DNA of 44,454 nt from Alistipes sp. CAG:831 (GTDB taxonomy: Bacteria > Bacteroidota > Bacteroidia > Bacteroidales > UBA932): NCBI GenBank assembly GCA_000432775.1, contig HF990337.1, positions 1 to 44,454 on the forward strand. The letters are read 5' to 3'. Shown here in pieces: positions 34,809-43,556 of this stretch (its first letter is position 1; every line of letters begins with the position of its first letter). The notes beneath the pieces are model-generated. The model searched no databases. It was not told the origin of the DNA and was given only the letters and a program-made list of their open reading frames with translations. The position numbers and the translations under genes were made by a program.

Positions 34809-35624
34809 TCATTCCTCCCTTCTGGCCCGCCCGGCGAGCATTCTGAATACTTCGTCCATACCCGAGGCACCGTACCGCTGCTTGAGGGCAGCCGGCGAGT
34901 CGAGCGCCTCTATCCTGCCGTCCACCATAATCGACACACGGTTACAGTACTCCGCCTCATCCATGTAGTGGGTCGTCACGAATACCGTGATGCCCCTCTC
35001 GGCTGCATCGTAGATCATCTCCCAGAATCCGCGGCGGGTCGCCGGATCCACTCCTCCCGTAGGCTCGTCGAGAAAGACGATCCTCGGTTCATGGAATATT
35101 GCCACTGAAAATGCCAGCTTCTGCTTCCATCCCAGCGGCAGGTCCCGCACCATCCGGTCCCTCTGCTCCATCAGGTCGAGCCGCTGCAGCAGTTCCTCTG
35201 TTTTTTCCGCGATGTCATGGTCCTTCATGCCGTAGATACCTCCGAAGAGGCGGATATTCTCCCAGACCTTGAGATCCTCGTAGAGAGAAAATTTCTGGCT
35301 CATATACCCGATGACTTTCTTGAGCCGCTTGACCTCCCAGTTGTACTGAAGGTCGTAGCCTGCCACCACGGCCCTGCCTCCGGTAGGCTTGCTCAGGCCG
35401 CAGAGCATCTTCATGGCCGTGGTCTTGCCCGCGCCATTGGCTCCCAGAAAGCCGAAAATCTCCCCTTTATTGACTGAAAACGAGATATGGTCCACCGCCG
35501 TAAAGTCCCCGAAACACTTGGTCAGGCCCTCGGTACGGATGACCTCCCCCTCCCGGAGGAAATGATCGTCCTCCCGGCCCAGCAGCTCACGGATGCGTTT
35601 CCTGGTATTTTCCCCTCTGCTCAT
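34809..35624 (-). CDS. ABC transporter ATP-binding protein (YbhF C-terminal half-like)
   Basis: The protein has 271 residues. Walker A is FLGANGAGKTTAMKM and Walker B is IVFLDEPTGGVDP. The signature loop reads LPLGWKQKL rather than LSGGQ, the variant I associate with the second nucleotide-binding domain of YbhF. E. coli YbhF is a fused double ATPase; here the halves are separate genes overlapping by four bases. The degenerate signature suggests asymmetric ATP sites. Confidence 0.9.
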   Translation of the reverse strand: MSRGENTRKRIRELLGREDDHFLREGEVIRTEGLTKCFGDFTAVDHISFSVNKGEIFGFLGANGAGKTTAMKMLCGLSKPTGGRAVVAGYDLQYNWEVKRLKKVIGYMSQKFSLYEDLKVWENIRLFGGIYGMKDHDIAEKTEELLQRLDLMEQRDRMVRDLPLGWKQKLAFSVAIFHEPRIVFLDEPTGGVDPATRRGFWEMIYDAAERGITVFVTTHYMDEAEYCNRVSIMVDGRIEALDSPAALKQRYGASGMDEVFRMLAGRARREE

Positions 35625-36553
35625 GACTGTTCCTCCAGTGTGTCCAGATACATGTAACAGTCCTCCACATTGGGACGCGCCGGCTTGATGGAAAGGTCGC
35701 TGTGGCCCTTGGCGTGAAGGGATGTGTTCAGAAGATTGATTTGCGCCTCGAGGGACAGGTCACTGGGCCGCATGACCACGTGATGGGTATCTCCGAAGGC
35801 AAAACAGCTGAATACCTGCGGTATCCGTCGGATATCCCGAAGCAGGGAGGGCATGCGGGAACCGCTGACGGCCAGCAGTGGAAGGGTAAATTTGGAAATA
35901 ATATCGGCGGGAGTGTCGGTATCCAGGAAAACGCCTTTGCGTATCAATGCTATCCTGTCGCAGAGCGTCGCCTCGTCCATGTATGGAGTGGAAACGACTA
36001 TCGAGAGTCCCTGAGCCTTGAGGCGGCGCAGCATCGTCCAGAACTCCTTGCGGGATACAGGGTCCACACCGGTGGTGGGCTCGTCGAGGAAGAGGACGTC
36101 CGGTCTGTGAATCAGGGCACAGGAAAGGGCGAGCTTCTGTTTCATACCGCCGGAAAGAGCTCCTGCCTTACGTTTCCTGAACGGCTCCAGATAGGAGTAG
36201 ATGTCCTTGACCAGGTCATAGTTCTCCTCGAGGGTGGTGCCGAAGAGGGTGGCGAAGAAACGGATATTCTCCTCCACGCTCAGGTCCTGGTAGAGGGAGA
36301 AACGGCCCGGCATATAGCCCACGCGGCGGCGTATCTCATGGTAATCCCGCACGACATCGAAGCCCAGGACCCGGGCACTGCCTCCGTCGGGGAGAATCAG
36401 GGTCGTCAGAATCCGGAAGATGGATGTCTTGCCGGCTCCGTCGGGTCCGATGATGCCGAATATCTCCCCCTCGGAGACCTTGAAGGAGACTCCGCGGAGA
36501 GCCTCGCTGCTCCCGTACCGCTTGATGAGATTATCTGCCTCTACACTGTACAT
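35621..36553 (-). CDS. ABC transporter ATP-binding protein (YbhF N-terminal half-like)
   Basis: The protein has 310 residues, with Walker A GIIGPDGAGKTSIF (34-47), signature LSGGMKQKLAL and Walker B VLFLDEPTTGVDP. A C-terminal extension of about 80 residues follows the ATPase core. The open frame continues upstream to 36706, inside hlyD; ATG 36553, 12 bases after the hlyD stop, begins at the conserved ATPase N-terminus. Its canonical signature contrasts with the partner ATPase. Confidence 0.9.
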   Translation of the reverse strand: MYSVEADNLIKRYGSSEALRGVSFKVSEGEIFGIIGPDGAGKTSIFRILTTLILPDGGSARVLGFDVVRDYHEIRRRVGYMPGRFSLYQDLSVEENIRFFATLFGTTLEENYDLVKDIYSYLEPFRKRKAGALSGGMKQKLALSCALIHRPDVLFLDEPTTGVDPVSRKEFWTMLRRLKAQGLSIVVSTPYMDEATLCDRIALIRKGVFLDTDTPADIISKFTLPLLAVSGSRMPSLLRDIRRIPQVFSCFAFGDTHHVVMRPSDLSLEAQINLLNTSLHAKGHSDLSIKPARPNVEDCYMYLDTLEEQS

Positions 36554-36564
36554 TGCGATGGTCT

Positions 36565-37476
36565 TCAGAACTTCAGGTCGCCGTACATGCCTATCTTGAC
36601 ATAGCCGTCGTTGACGAAAGAGACCTTGATGGCGTAGACCAGGTTGGCCCGCTCGTCCCGGGTCTGGATAGTCTTGGGGGTGAACTCGGACTGGTCCGAT
36701 ATCCACGACACCGTACCCTCGTACTCACGGACTCCGTCCTCGCCGGAGTCGGCGAACACCCTCACCTTCTGGCCCACCTTGATGGCCGTGAGCTGGGAGG
36801 CGGTGATGTAGGCCCGCAGATTCATCCTACGCAGGTCGGCTATCTTAAACAATGGTTTGCCGGCAGCCGTCAGTTCTCCGGCCTCGGCATATTTGACCAG
36901 TACGGTTCCGTCTATCGGTGAGGTTATCCGGCAGCGGTGCAGGGATTCCTCGACCTGATCGATCTGGGCCCGGTAGGAGGCGGCCTCAGCCTCGGCTATG
37001 GTATTGTTCTGGGCAATATCAGCCTCTGTGGCGGCCAGCTGGGTCTCCAGCAGCTTGATGGCGGAGGTAATATCGTCCAGCTGCTTGGTGTTGGCGGCAT
37101 CCGCAGCTATGAGCTTACGCACCCGGTCGGCCTCCCTGCGGTTGACCTCTATCTGTTCCTTGATGTAGGCAGTCTGGGTCTCCACATCCCGGCGGCGGCT
37201 CAGTGCCGCTGCCACTCCGGCCTCAAGCTGGCGCTTCTGCAGGTAGAGCTGAAGTGTGTCTATCAGACCACATTCCTGTCCTGCCGCAATCATCCCGCCC
37301 TCATGCACGTTCAGGGAGAGAATGCGTCCGGAGGCCTCCGAAGAGACCATCACCTCGGTGGCCTCGAATGTACCCGAGGCATCGTTGGTTCCGTCTGTGT
37401 CCTTGCATGAGACGGCTGTCGCCAGCACTGCGCCGGCTACCACCGGCAGGAAGTATATCCATCTGATTTTTTTCAT
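36565..37476 (-). CDS. HlyD-family membrane fusion protein, probable lipoprotein
   Basis: The protein has 303 residues. The N-terminus ends in LATAVSC (C24), a lipobox, so it is probably lipid-anchored. A biotinyl-lipoyl-like half-motif (SGRILSLNVHEGGMIAAGQ), a long coiled coil (about 75-190) and the second half (ITSPIDGTVLVKYAEAGE) are in order, as in YbhG. It should bridge the inner-membrane ABC pump to the TolC-family channel. It lies 31 bases after tolC. Confidence 0.92.
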   Translation of the reverse strand: MKKIRWIYFLPVVAGAVLATAVSCKDTDGTNDASGTFEATEVMVSSEASGRILSLNVHEGGMIAAGQECGLIDTLQLYLQKRQLEAGVAAALSRRRDVETQTAYIKEQIEVNRREADRVRKLIAADAANTKQLDDITSAIKLLETQLAATEADIAQNNTIAEAEAASYRAQIDQVEESLHRCRITSPIDGTVLVKYAEAGELTAAGKPLFKIADLRRMNLRAYITASQLTAIKVGQKVRVFADSGEDGVREYEGTVSWISDQSEFTPKTIQTRDERANLVYAIKVSFVNDGYVKIGMYGDLKF

Positions 37477-37506
37477 GATATAGATGTCGTTTCGTTTATA
37501 ATCGGT

Positions 37507-38952
37507 CTAACTGTTCTTTATCGTCTTGAGCTCGTAAAGAGCCTTCATCATCTCTATCTGGTGCATGATGAGCTGCTTGCGGGCCACGTTTTCCTTGTTG
37601 ATCTCCGTTATCAGGTCGGAGGCGTTCTTGGTACCGTTCTCCACTCCTGCGGCGGTGGACTCGCGGATATTCTCCCGGAGTTCCACGATCCTCTCGTCAT
37701 CCTCCACTGTCTTGAAATAGCGCTGTATCTCAGCCACCTGCTCCTGTACCTGGAGGTTGGTGTTGAAGAGGAATGTCTCGCGTACCGAATTGACCTGCTC
37801 CTTAGAGTAGCTGACTATCTTCTTGCCGTAGCCGAGACTGTACAGCTGGCTGATATTCCACACCAGGCGGATACCGCCGATAGCGAAGGGCTGGAAACTG
37901 TTGTCCATCATATTGAGTCCGGGACGTCCGTAACCTCCGCGGATGAAGAGGCTGAACTGGGGCAGACCTCCGGCGGTCCAGTAGTCGAGCTGGGTGTCGA
38001 TTTCCAGCTCCTGAGCCTTGTACAGATCCAGCTCCGGGCGGCGTATCTCGGACGCAATCAGGGCATTGAGCATCTGTTCCTTGTCTGCGCCCTCAGGGAC
38101 CGGCATCACCAGCATGGAAGCATCGTCTATCCTCACGCCGGTCATCAGGGTAAGCACCCGCAGATAGGCATCCAGCATCGAGGTGAGCTGGTCCCGGCTC
38201 TGCCTCTGGGTGATGCGCTCGACCTCTATCAGGTCCAGGTCGGAGGCATTGGCCACCCCGTTGGCGATACAGCCCTCGATGCGGGCGTATTCCCTCTCCA
38301 GTTCCTCCATCATGATATCCACCTGCCGGATCTGCTGGTCGAGGTACAGGATACCAAAATAGAGGTCATTGACCTTCTCCTTCAGAGAATACATGTTGAT
38401 CTCCTGCTGAGCCATGTCCACATCGGCCTTCGCCCGGATATTGGCCCGGTTCGCCGCTATCATTCCTCCGTCCCAGAGCACCTGCGACAGTTCGATGATG
38501 GCCGCGTACTGGTCCTTGCTGAACGTCGGCATCTCTATCCCGTAGGCACTGAGGTCAAAGGGGAACTCCAGCACGTCTGTCTGCCAGGAGGCCGAGCCCT
38601 GAAGGGATATCTGGGGGAAATAGTTCATGTAGGCGTTCTTCAGGGTGTACTCCTCCGTCAGATCCAACAATTCGTAACGCTTTACCAGAGGGTAGTTCTC
38701 CTGGACGAGGGTGTAGCACTGCTCAATCGTGTAGACCGTCGCGGAATCCGGGTCAACCGGCTGCTCCGGCATGTCTTGCCTCAGAACATCCTGCCCGGAG
38801 GTGTTTTGCACAAGACTGTCCTGCATTGACGTTTCTGCCACCGGACCGGCTGCCGTCACCCTCTCCGATGTCTGCCCGGATGCTCCGGTAGCCGGGAGAA
38901 GAGCCGCAGCAGCAACTGCCGCCGTCAGTATATATCTTTCTATTGCTTTCAT
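37507..38952 (-). CDS. TolC-family outer-membrane efflux protein
   Basis: The 481 residues include a signal peptide (about 1-26) and then an unusual Gln/Asp-rich linker of about 45 residues (SMQDSLVQNTSGQD and LRQDMPEQP) before the TolC domain starts at YTIEQCYTLVQENYPLVKR. Two long helical hairpin repeats follow. It is the outer-membrane exit duct of the pump. It overlaps tetR by four bases. Confidence 0.92.
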   Translation of the reverse strand: MKAIERYILTAAVAAAALLPATGASGQTSERVTAAGPVAETSMQDSLVQNTSGQDVLRQDMPEQPVDPDSATVYTIEQCYTLVQENYPLVKRYELLDLTEEYTLKNAYMNYFPQISLQGSASWQTDVLEFPFDLSAYGIEMPTFSKDQYAAIIELSQVLWDGGMIAANRANIRAKADVDMAQQEINMYSLKEKVNDLYFGILYLDQQIRQVDIMMEELEREYARIEGCIANGVANASDLDLIEVERITQRQSRDQLTSMLDAYLRVLTLMTGVRIDDASMLVMPVPEGADKEQMLNALIASEIRRPELDLYKAQELEIDTQLDYWTAGGLPQFSLFIRGGYGRPGLNMMDNSFQPFAIGGIRLVWNISQLYSLGYGKKIVSYSKEQVNSVRETFLFNTNLQVQEQVAEIQRYFKTVEDDERIVELRENIRESTAAGVENGTKNASDLITEINKENVARKQLIMHQIEMMKALYELKTIKNS

Positions 38953-39593
38953 GGTTTGAGACTTCCAATTATTGTTCTGATTATTTCCTGCTTGCGCTGG
39001 GCGATGAAATCCTCCCTGTTAGCATCGGTTATGAAGCCCATTTCCTCAAGGAAGGGCAGGAGCACAAAGAATGTCACTACCAGCGAAAACATATTGAGCG
39101 TCAGATTCATCGTATCCGTACGGCGGATACGGCCGCTCTCCACCTCCCCGCCGATCTTCGCCTCGAGACTGGCCACAGCCTCGGCACAGAGGGAGACAAT
39201 GCTGTCCTTAAGGGTCTGACGCTGCTCCGCATTGACGGCGAACTCGCTCAGGAACATGAACGGCAGACGGGGATTGTCCGCCATCAGGTCGAAGAGACGG
39301 GATGTACGGACGGATACAAGCTCAGCGAACGGAAGGTCCTCGTCCTCCCGCCTGACTATGCAGCCGATGAACTGATGGAACTTGCCCTCGAATATCTTCG
39401 AGAAGAGATTTTCCTTCGTCCTGAAATAGTAGTGAACCAGAGCCTGCGTGCAGCCGGTCTCCCGGGCTATCTCGGTCATGCTGGTGAGATTGTACCCCTT
39501 GCTGAGAAAGAGCCTCTCCGCACTCGCGAGTATCCGTTCCTCCATGCTGCTGTCGCCGCCCTCCCGGCCTTCTTTGTCGTCCTTGTCTTTCAT
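38949..39593 (-). CDS. TetR-family transcriptional repressor of the efflux operon
   Basis: The protein has 214 residues. The N-terminal TetR helix-turn-helix is ILASAERLFLSKGYNLTSMT followed by EIARETGCTQALVHYYF and the basic RTKENLF. The C-terminal ligand domain is unassigned. The frame is open to 39611 (TTG), but ATG 39593 is preferred: a 9-bp inverted repeat (39599-39629) fills the space between promoter and start, as expected for autorepression. It heads the operon tetR-tolC-hlyD-ATPase-ATPase-permease-permease, similar in composition to the CecR-controlled ybhGFSR operon. Confidence 0.9.
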   Translation of the reverse strand: MKDKDDKEGREGGDSSMEERILASAERLFLSKGYNLTSMTEIARETGCTQALVHYYFRTKENLFSKIFEGKFHQFIGCIVRREDEDLPFAELVSVRTSRLFDLMADNPRLPFMFLSEFAVNAEQRQTLKDSIVSLCAEAVASLEAKIGGEVESGRIRRTDTMNLTLNMFSLVVTFFVLLPFLEEMGFITDANREDFIAQRKQEIIRTIIGSLKP

Positions 39594-39598
39594 CGCGT

Positions 39599-39629
39599 AT
39601 TTAATAAGCAATTAAATGATTTATTAAAT
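39599..39629. promoter_or_regulatory. Candidate TetR operator
   Basis: ATTTAATAA (39599-39607) and TTATTAAAT (39621-39629) form a perfect 9-bp inverted repeat with a 13-base spacer. It directly follows the -7 box of the minus-strand promoter and covers the predicted transcription start. Confidence 0.65.
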
Positions 39630-39630
39630 G

Positions 39631-39638
39631 CAAATATA
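39631..39638 (-). promoter_or_regulatory. -7 promoter element of the efflux operon
   Basis: The minus strand reads TATATTTG, an exact TAnnTTTG match. TTGC (39664-39661) about 21 bases upstream serves as -33. The start would fall near 39624, inside the inverted repeat. Confidence 0.75.
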
Positions 39639-39671
39639 ATACCATTTTCCGTTTCTCTTGCAAGTTTTTGC

Positions 39672-39679
39672 TACTTTTG
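39672..39679 (+). promoter_or_regulatory. -7 promoter element of the MATE gene
   Basis: TACTTTTG is an exact TAnnTTTG match, 27 bases before the ATG at 39707. It rules out the in-frame ATG at 39668. The -33 region overlaps the divergent tetR promoter, so the TetR protein could also affect this gene. Confidence 0.75.
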
Positions 39680-39706
39680 CGGCCGCTTTCCCAAAACACG
39701 GCAGAT

Positions 39707-41083
39707 ATGACTTTAAGAGAATACGTACCTTTCTATAAACGAAACCTGAAAGTGGCCTTCCCCGTGATGATTACCCAGGCCGGGCAGGTGCTGGTGCAGC
39801 TGGCGGACAACATCATGGTCGGGCACCTCGGTGCGGCCCAGCTGGCCGGCGTGTCATTTGCCAACGCCATCATCATGATCGGGCTGGTCTTTGCGATAGG
39901 CTTTGCACAGGGAGTGACCCCGGTGGTGGGACAGCACTTCGGCAAGGGCGACGGAAGGGCCGTGGCAGTGGCCCTGAGCAACTCGGCAGCCCTCAACGCC
40001 ATAATGGCAGTGGTCCTCACCTGCATCATGCTGACCGTAGGCGCCTTCATGGGCCGCATGGGACAGGACCCGGAAGTACTCGGGTACGCCAGGCAGTACT
40101 ACTTCATCATCGTCTCCGGATTCATCCCGATGATCGCATTCTTCAATGTACGGTTCTTCTCGGAGGGCATCGGCAATACCCGCAACGAGATGTGGATCAC
40201 GATAGGCACCAATATCCTCAACATTTTCCTGAACTGGGTACTCATCTACGGCAAGCTGGGCGCCCCCGCCCTCGGTGTAGCCGGAGCAGCATGGTCCACC
40301 CTCATATCCAGGATATTGGGTGCAATAGCCTTCCTGATAATCCTGTTCCGGGTAGAGGAGTACCGCAAGTTCGTCAGGCTCACCCCCCGTCATGCGGTAC
40401 ACCTGCGGGAAATGCTCCGCCAGCTCAAGCTCTCCCTGCCCATATCGCTGCAGAACCTATTGGAAGTAACTGCTTTCAGTTTCGCCGCCATCATGGTCGG
40501 CTGGATGGGCAAATACCAGCTGGCAGCTCATCAGATAGCCCAGAATCTGAGTTCCCTGTCATTCATGATAGCCACCGGCATCGGGGCCGCCGCCACCATC
40601 CGCGTGTCGCACCAGTTCGGAGCGGGCCGTCGCGAAGACGCATACCACGCGGGCATAGCAGCGGTACACATGGCCGTGGCCATCATGGTCGGCTTCGGTA
40701 TTCTGTTCATCAGCCTGCACAGGGTCATACCCTTTATATATACTGAGGATCCGGCCGTCATTCCGATAGCCGGAAGACTGATTATCATACTGGCACTCTA
40801 TCAGGTCTTCGACGCCGTACAGCTGGCCAGCCGCTCATCCCTGCTGGGACTCAAGGACATCAACATCCCCACAGTGTTCTCTGGCATCTCCTACTACATC
40901 ATCTGCCTGCCGAGCGCCTACCTCCTCGGATTCACCTTCGGGCTGGGACCTGACGGAGTTTGGATCGGCCTGCTGCTGGGACTGGCCGTTGCCGCGCTGC
41001 TGTTCAATGTAAGGTTCCGCCGCGTCTGCCGGCGCTACATCACGAATTCCCGCCAGGCCTCGCCGTCCCACCTGGAGGAATAG
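39707..41083 (+). CDS. MATE family efflux transporter
   Basis: The protein has 458 residues and about 12 transmembrane helices in two similar halves, the NorM-type MATE fold. The first half begins with VAFPVMITQAGQVLVQLADN and IMVGHLGAAQLAGVSFANAI. The second half repeats the pattern with LPISLQNLLEVTAFSFAAIM. MATE proteins expel drugs or metabolites using a Na+ or H+ gradient. It shares a short divergent promoter region with the tetR efflux operon, suggesting a joint export regulon (inference). Confidence 0.93.
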   Translation: MTLREYVPFYKRNLKVAFPVMITQAGQVLVQLADNIMVGHLGAAQLAGVSFANAIIMIGLVFAIGFAQGVTPVVGQHFGKGDGRAVAVALSNSAALNAIMAVVLTCIMLTVGAFMGRMGQDPEVLGYARQYYFIIVSGFIPMIAFFNVRFFSEGIGNTRNEMWITIGTNILNIFLNWVLIYGKLGAPALGVAGAAWSTLISRILGAIAFLIILFRVEEYRKFVRLTPRHAVHLREMLRQLKLSLPISLQNLLEVTAFSFAAIMVGWMGKYQLAAHQIAQNLSSLSFMIATGIGAAATIRVSHQFGAGRREDAYHAGIAAVHMAVAIMVGFGILFISLHRVIPFIYTEDPAVIPIAGRLIIILALYQVFDAVQLASRSSLLGLKDINIPTVFSGISYYIICLPSAYLLGFTFGLGPDGVWIGLLLGLAVAALLFNVRFRRVCRRYITNSRQASPSHLEE

Positions 41084-41651
41084 GCCTCCGGTTCCTGGTC
41101 GTAGAGCGGTCACGGCAGGAGGCGCAGGTTCTGGCACATGGCTAAACGAGGATTGTCCATGGAACAGGGAAATGAACGAAAATGAATCGTCGGCACGGGG
41201 CAAGTCGGGGACTGACAGATAATCAGACAGTTAGAAAGTTGCGCTGTGGATGCTAGCGGTTTCAAAATCGAGGAAAGCACAGGCCGGTTCTATTATGCAC
41301 TGAATGTCTGATGGTTACGAAAACGGGGCGTGCGGGCATTTCCGGTTGATGTCCGGGGTATCTGGGAAATGGCGGGTTCGGGTGGGGGAATCTTGGGGCG
41401 GAGGGGCCCTCACCGGGGAACGGATTGATTAAGGACGCCGATCCCGGGAATAACAGTAAAAAATACAAAGGTTACCTGCCATACTGGGCCTGATCTTATG
41501 TGACCGTCATGTGACTGAAGTTCTTTTCTGTACTCTCGGCATAGAGTCTTGTACTTCGTTCTTTGTTGAATATCAACATGTCTGACTAACGATAAAGACC
41601 TTGTCTTATGTGACTGTCATGTGACCGCCATACGTTTTATCCCTTATTGCG
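41084..41651. other. Gene-free region with paired regulatory-looking repeats
   Basis: No credible gene lies here. The first 380 bases are GC-rich and featureless. From 41494 the region contains duplicated ATGTGAC pairs (separate entry). A degenerate former gene cannot be excluded, but no recognisable fragment is visible. Confidence 0.6.
41494..41627 (+). repeat. Two copies of a tandem ATGTGAC element
   Basis: Segments 41494-41517 and 41604-41627 (24 bases) match at all but two positions. Each holds ATGTGAC twice, 11 bases apart (41498 and 41509; 41608 and 41619). The copies are 110 bases apart, so all boxes lie on nearly the same helix face. The second copy ends where the -33 box of the regulator gene should be. 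A single further ATGTGAC is at 43436-43442 upstream of the final gene. Confidence 0.65.
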
Positions 41652-41659
41652 TATCTTTG
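41652..41659 (+). promoter_or_regulatory. -7 promoter element of the TPR-HTH regulator
   Basis: TATCTTTG is an exact TAnnTTTG match ending four bases before the ATG at 41664. The mRNA would be leaderless or nearly so. Confidence 0.7.
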
Positions 41660-41663
41660 CAGC

Positions 41664-43415
41664 ATGAAAATTCTATACCTGATAGTACTGCTCTGCTCAC
41701 TGTGCTCGTGCACAGGCAGGCACGTGAGCCGGTATCCTGAGCTTGCCGCCGCGGACTCCCTGATGATGACGGATCCGCAGGGTGCCCTTGACATTCTGAG
41801 CGGTATCGACAGTGCGGAGATCGGGAGAATGGACAGAGAGGACCGTGCATTCCACACCCTGCTCATGACGGAGGCGGAGTATAAGAACTACCTGCCTGTA
41901 GCAGAGGATACCGCGGTGTCGGAAGCAGTAAGTTATTACCGCCGCCGCGGACCGGAAGAGCTGCTGGCCCGTGCGCTGGTCATGCAGGGAGCGGTGCTCT
42001 CGGAGCGGGGCGACGCGGAGGGTGCGATGCTCGCCTACAAAGAGGCGGAGCCTTTGGTCGAACGTATGGGCAATATGGAGCAGTTAGGTCTGCTCCATAC
42101 CCGTATAGCCTCGCTCTACAGAAGTAGTTTTGTGAACGAACAGGCGGCTATTCTCAGATATAGAAAAGCACTCGAGTGTTTTGAGAAAGCAGAACTGCCC
42201 GAACGTATTATGTCTGCCCATCTTTCTCTGTCCAGAATATTGATGATTGACTCAGTAGATAAAGCCATTCCTCATTTGGAGAAGGCATTGTCAATGGCAG
42301 AGCAGTATGATAATCGACTCTGTGGCCTCTCTGCATTTGACCTTCTCTGTTATGTCTATGAACCTGATGACGATGCAAGGAAAATCTTAGACTTAATCAA
42401 GAGAGCCTTCTCACAGTATGGAGAGATACCTCAAAATATTGCCGAGGAGAGTCTATACAATGATTTTCAATATCTTACCATAAAATGCTATATTGGTTTA
42501 AAGATGGCAGACTCTGCCCAGTTCTATTGTGAGTCTATTAAGGCCTACAGTCAGGCGGACAGTCTTCTAATCTACTTGCTTTTTAAAGAGATTGCAGAGT
42601 TGGAAAATAACAGTGATGACATACTGATAAACCAAAGTCACGCACATAGAATAGAGTTGTCAATCCTGGAGGAAGGCTACGAATCCCAGCTCCGGGACTC
42701 GGAGCTGCGGTATGACCACTCCCGGCTCGAGGCGGAGCTGTACAGACGGGACAGGAGTATCCTGCTGCTCACCGTCATTTTCCTTCTGTCAGGCGCGGCG
42801 GTGGCAGCTGTGATCTTCCTCCTCAGGACAATGCTCCGGCGGCAGAGGGCCGAGGCCCGCAGGTTCAAGGCCCTGGCGGATATCCGCGGGAAGGAGCTGG
42901 ACCGTCAGACAGCGGAGAGCAACAGCCTTCGTGAGGAGAAAATCCATGAGGAGGAGGCAAGAAAATCCATGGAGCAGATGTTCCGCCGCTATGCTGCTGC
43001 CAACAGCGGCCTGATGCGGTTCTACAACCTTACCTACAGTACCATGCGTAAGATCATCGACATCTACGACATCCATCAGAGCAATCCCGCTCACCTTCTT
43101 GACAGATCCGTGGACGTCGCCCGCGACTTCATCCGCGGCATCAACACCTACGGTGACGCGAGCACCCTGATAGACACCGTGTACCCGGGGTTCCTCAGCG
43201 GACTGTTCTCGGAATATCCCGGCCTGTCGAAGGACGAGCGGTACCTTATAATCCTCACCTGCCTCGGATATCCCGCCAGCACATTGTGCACCATCCTCGA
43301 CATCAGCGAGACCAACCTCAGCACGCGCAAGACCAGGCTCGCCCGTAAAATGGGTCTCGACGGCAGCCTCGCAAAGTATCTCAGCAGCCGCTTGGCCGCC
43401 TGGGGAAAGCGGTAA
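41664..43415 (+). CDS. Membrane-spanning TPR-HTH regulator (DUF6377-like)
   Basis: The protein has 583 residues. A lipobox-like signal sequence (VLLCSLCSC, C16) starts it; tetratricopeptide-like helices fill about 25-340; one transmembrane helix lies at about 365-388 (LLLTVIFLLSGAAVAAVIFL); a coiled coil (about 390-440) and a C-terminal helix-turn-helix (YPASTLCTILDISETNLSTR) complete it. This is the layout of Bacteroidetes TPR regulators such as DUF6377, with an extracytoplasmic sensor and cytoplasmic DNA-binding end. Residues about 150-332 are encoded by a segment near 40% GC, against 60-73% in rows on either side, which suggests a recombined sensor. The paired ATGTGAC repeats upstream could be its own binding sites. 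The target is unknown; the small outer-membrane protein gene downstream is the nearest candidate. Confidence 0.78.
   Translation: MKILYLIVLLCSLCSCTGRHVSRYPELAAADSLMMTDPQGALDILSGIDSAEIGRMDREDRAFHTLLMTEAEYKNYLPVAEDTAVSEAVSYYRRRGPEELLARALVMQGAVLSERGDAEGAMLAYKEAEPLVERMGNMEQLGLLHTRIASLYRSSFVNEQAAILRYRKALECFEKAELPERIMSAHLSLSRILMIDSVDKAIPHLEKALSMAEQYDNRLCGLSAFDLLCYVYEPDDDARKILDLIKRAFSQYGEIPQNIAEESLYNDFQYLTIKCYIGLKMADSAQFYCESIKAYSQADSLLIYLLFKEIAELENNSDDILINQSHAHRIELSILEEGYESQLRDSELRYDHSRLEAELYRRDRSILLLTVIFLLSGAAVAAVIFLLRTMLRRQRAEARRFKALADIRGKELDRQTAESNSLREEKIHEEEARKSMEQMFRRYAAANSGLMRFYNLTYSTMRKIIDIYDIHQSNPAHLLDRSVDVARDFIRGINTYGDASTLIDTVYPGFLSGLFSEYPGLSKDERYLIILTCLGYPASTLCTILDISETNLSTRKTRLARKMGLDGSLAKYLSSRLAAWGKR
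42110..42660 (+). other. Low-GC segment inside the regulator gene (probable recombinant sensor domain)
   Basis: Hand counts of the nine 60-base rows 42121-42660 give 214 G+C in 540, about 40%, each row between 35% and 43%. Rows at 41941 and 42001 are 73% and 70%; the row at 42661 is 60%. The frame stays open and codon use shifts to A/T-ending codons. The edges fall inside the TPR sensor region. Confidence 0.8.
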
Positions 43416-43556
43416 TTGCGTCCGCACCTACGGTGATGTGACCTTTAAAATGTGGAAGCATGTAGGGTGTATGTGCTTGTATAAAAGCAGTTTGATACTT
43501 GAAAGCCGCGCTGTGGCCCGTGATTTTATTTTTATCTTGCCGGAACTTTTCCATAT

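Noticed and set aside
41262..41468. A 68-codon minus-strand frame in the long gene-free region
   Set aside because: Proline-rich translation with no promoter, no family resemblance and no start context.
41494..41627. ATGTGAC boxes as E. coli-type CRP sites
   Set aside because: The CRP palindrome TGTGA-N6-TCACA is absent; the boxes are direct repeats.
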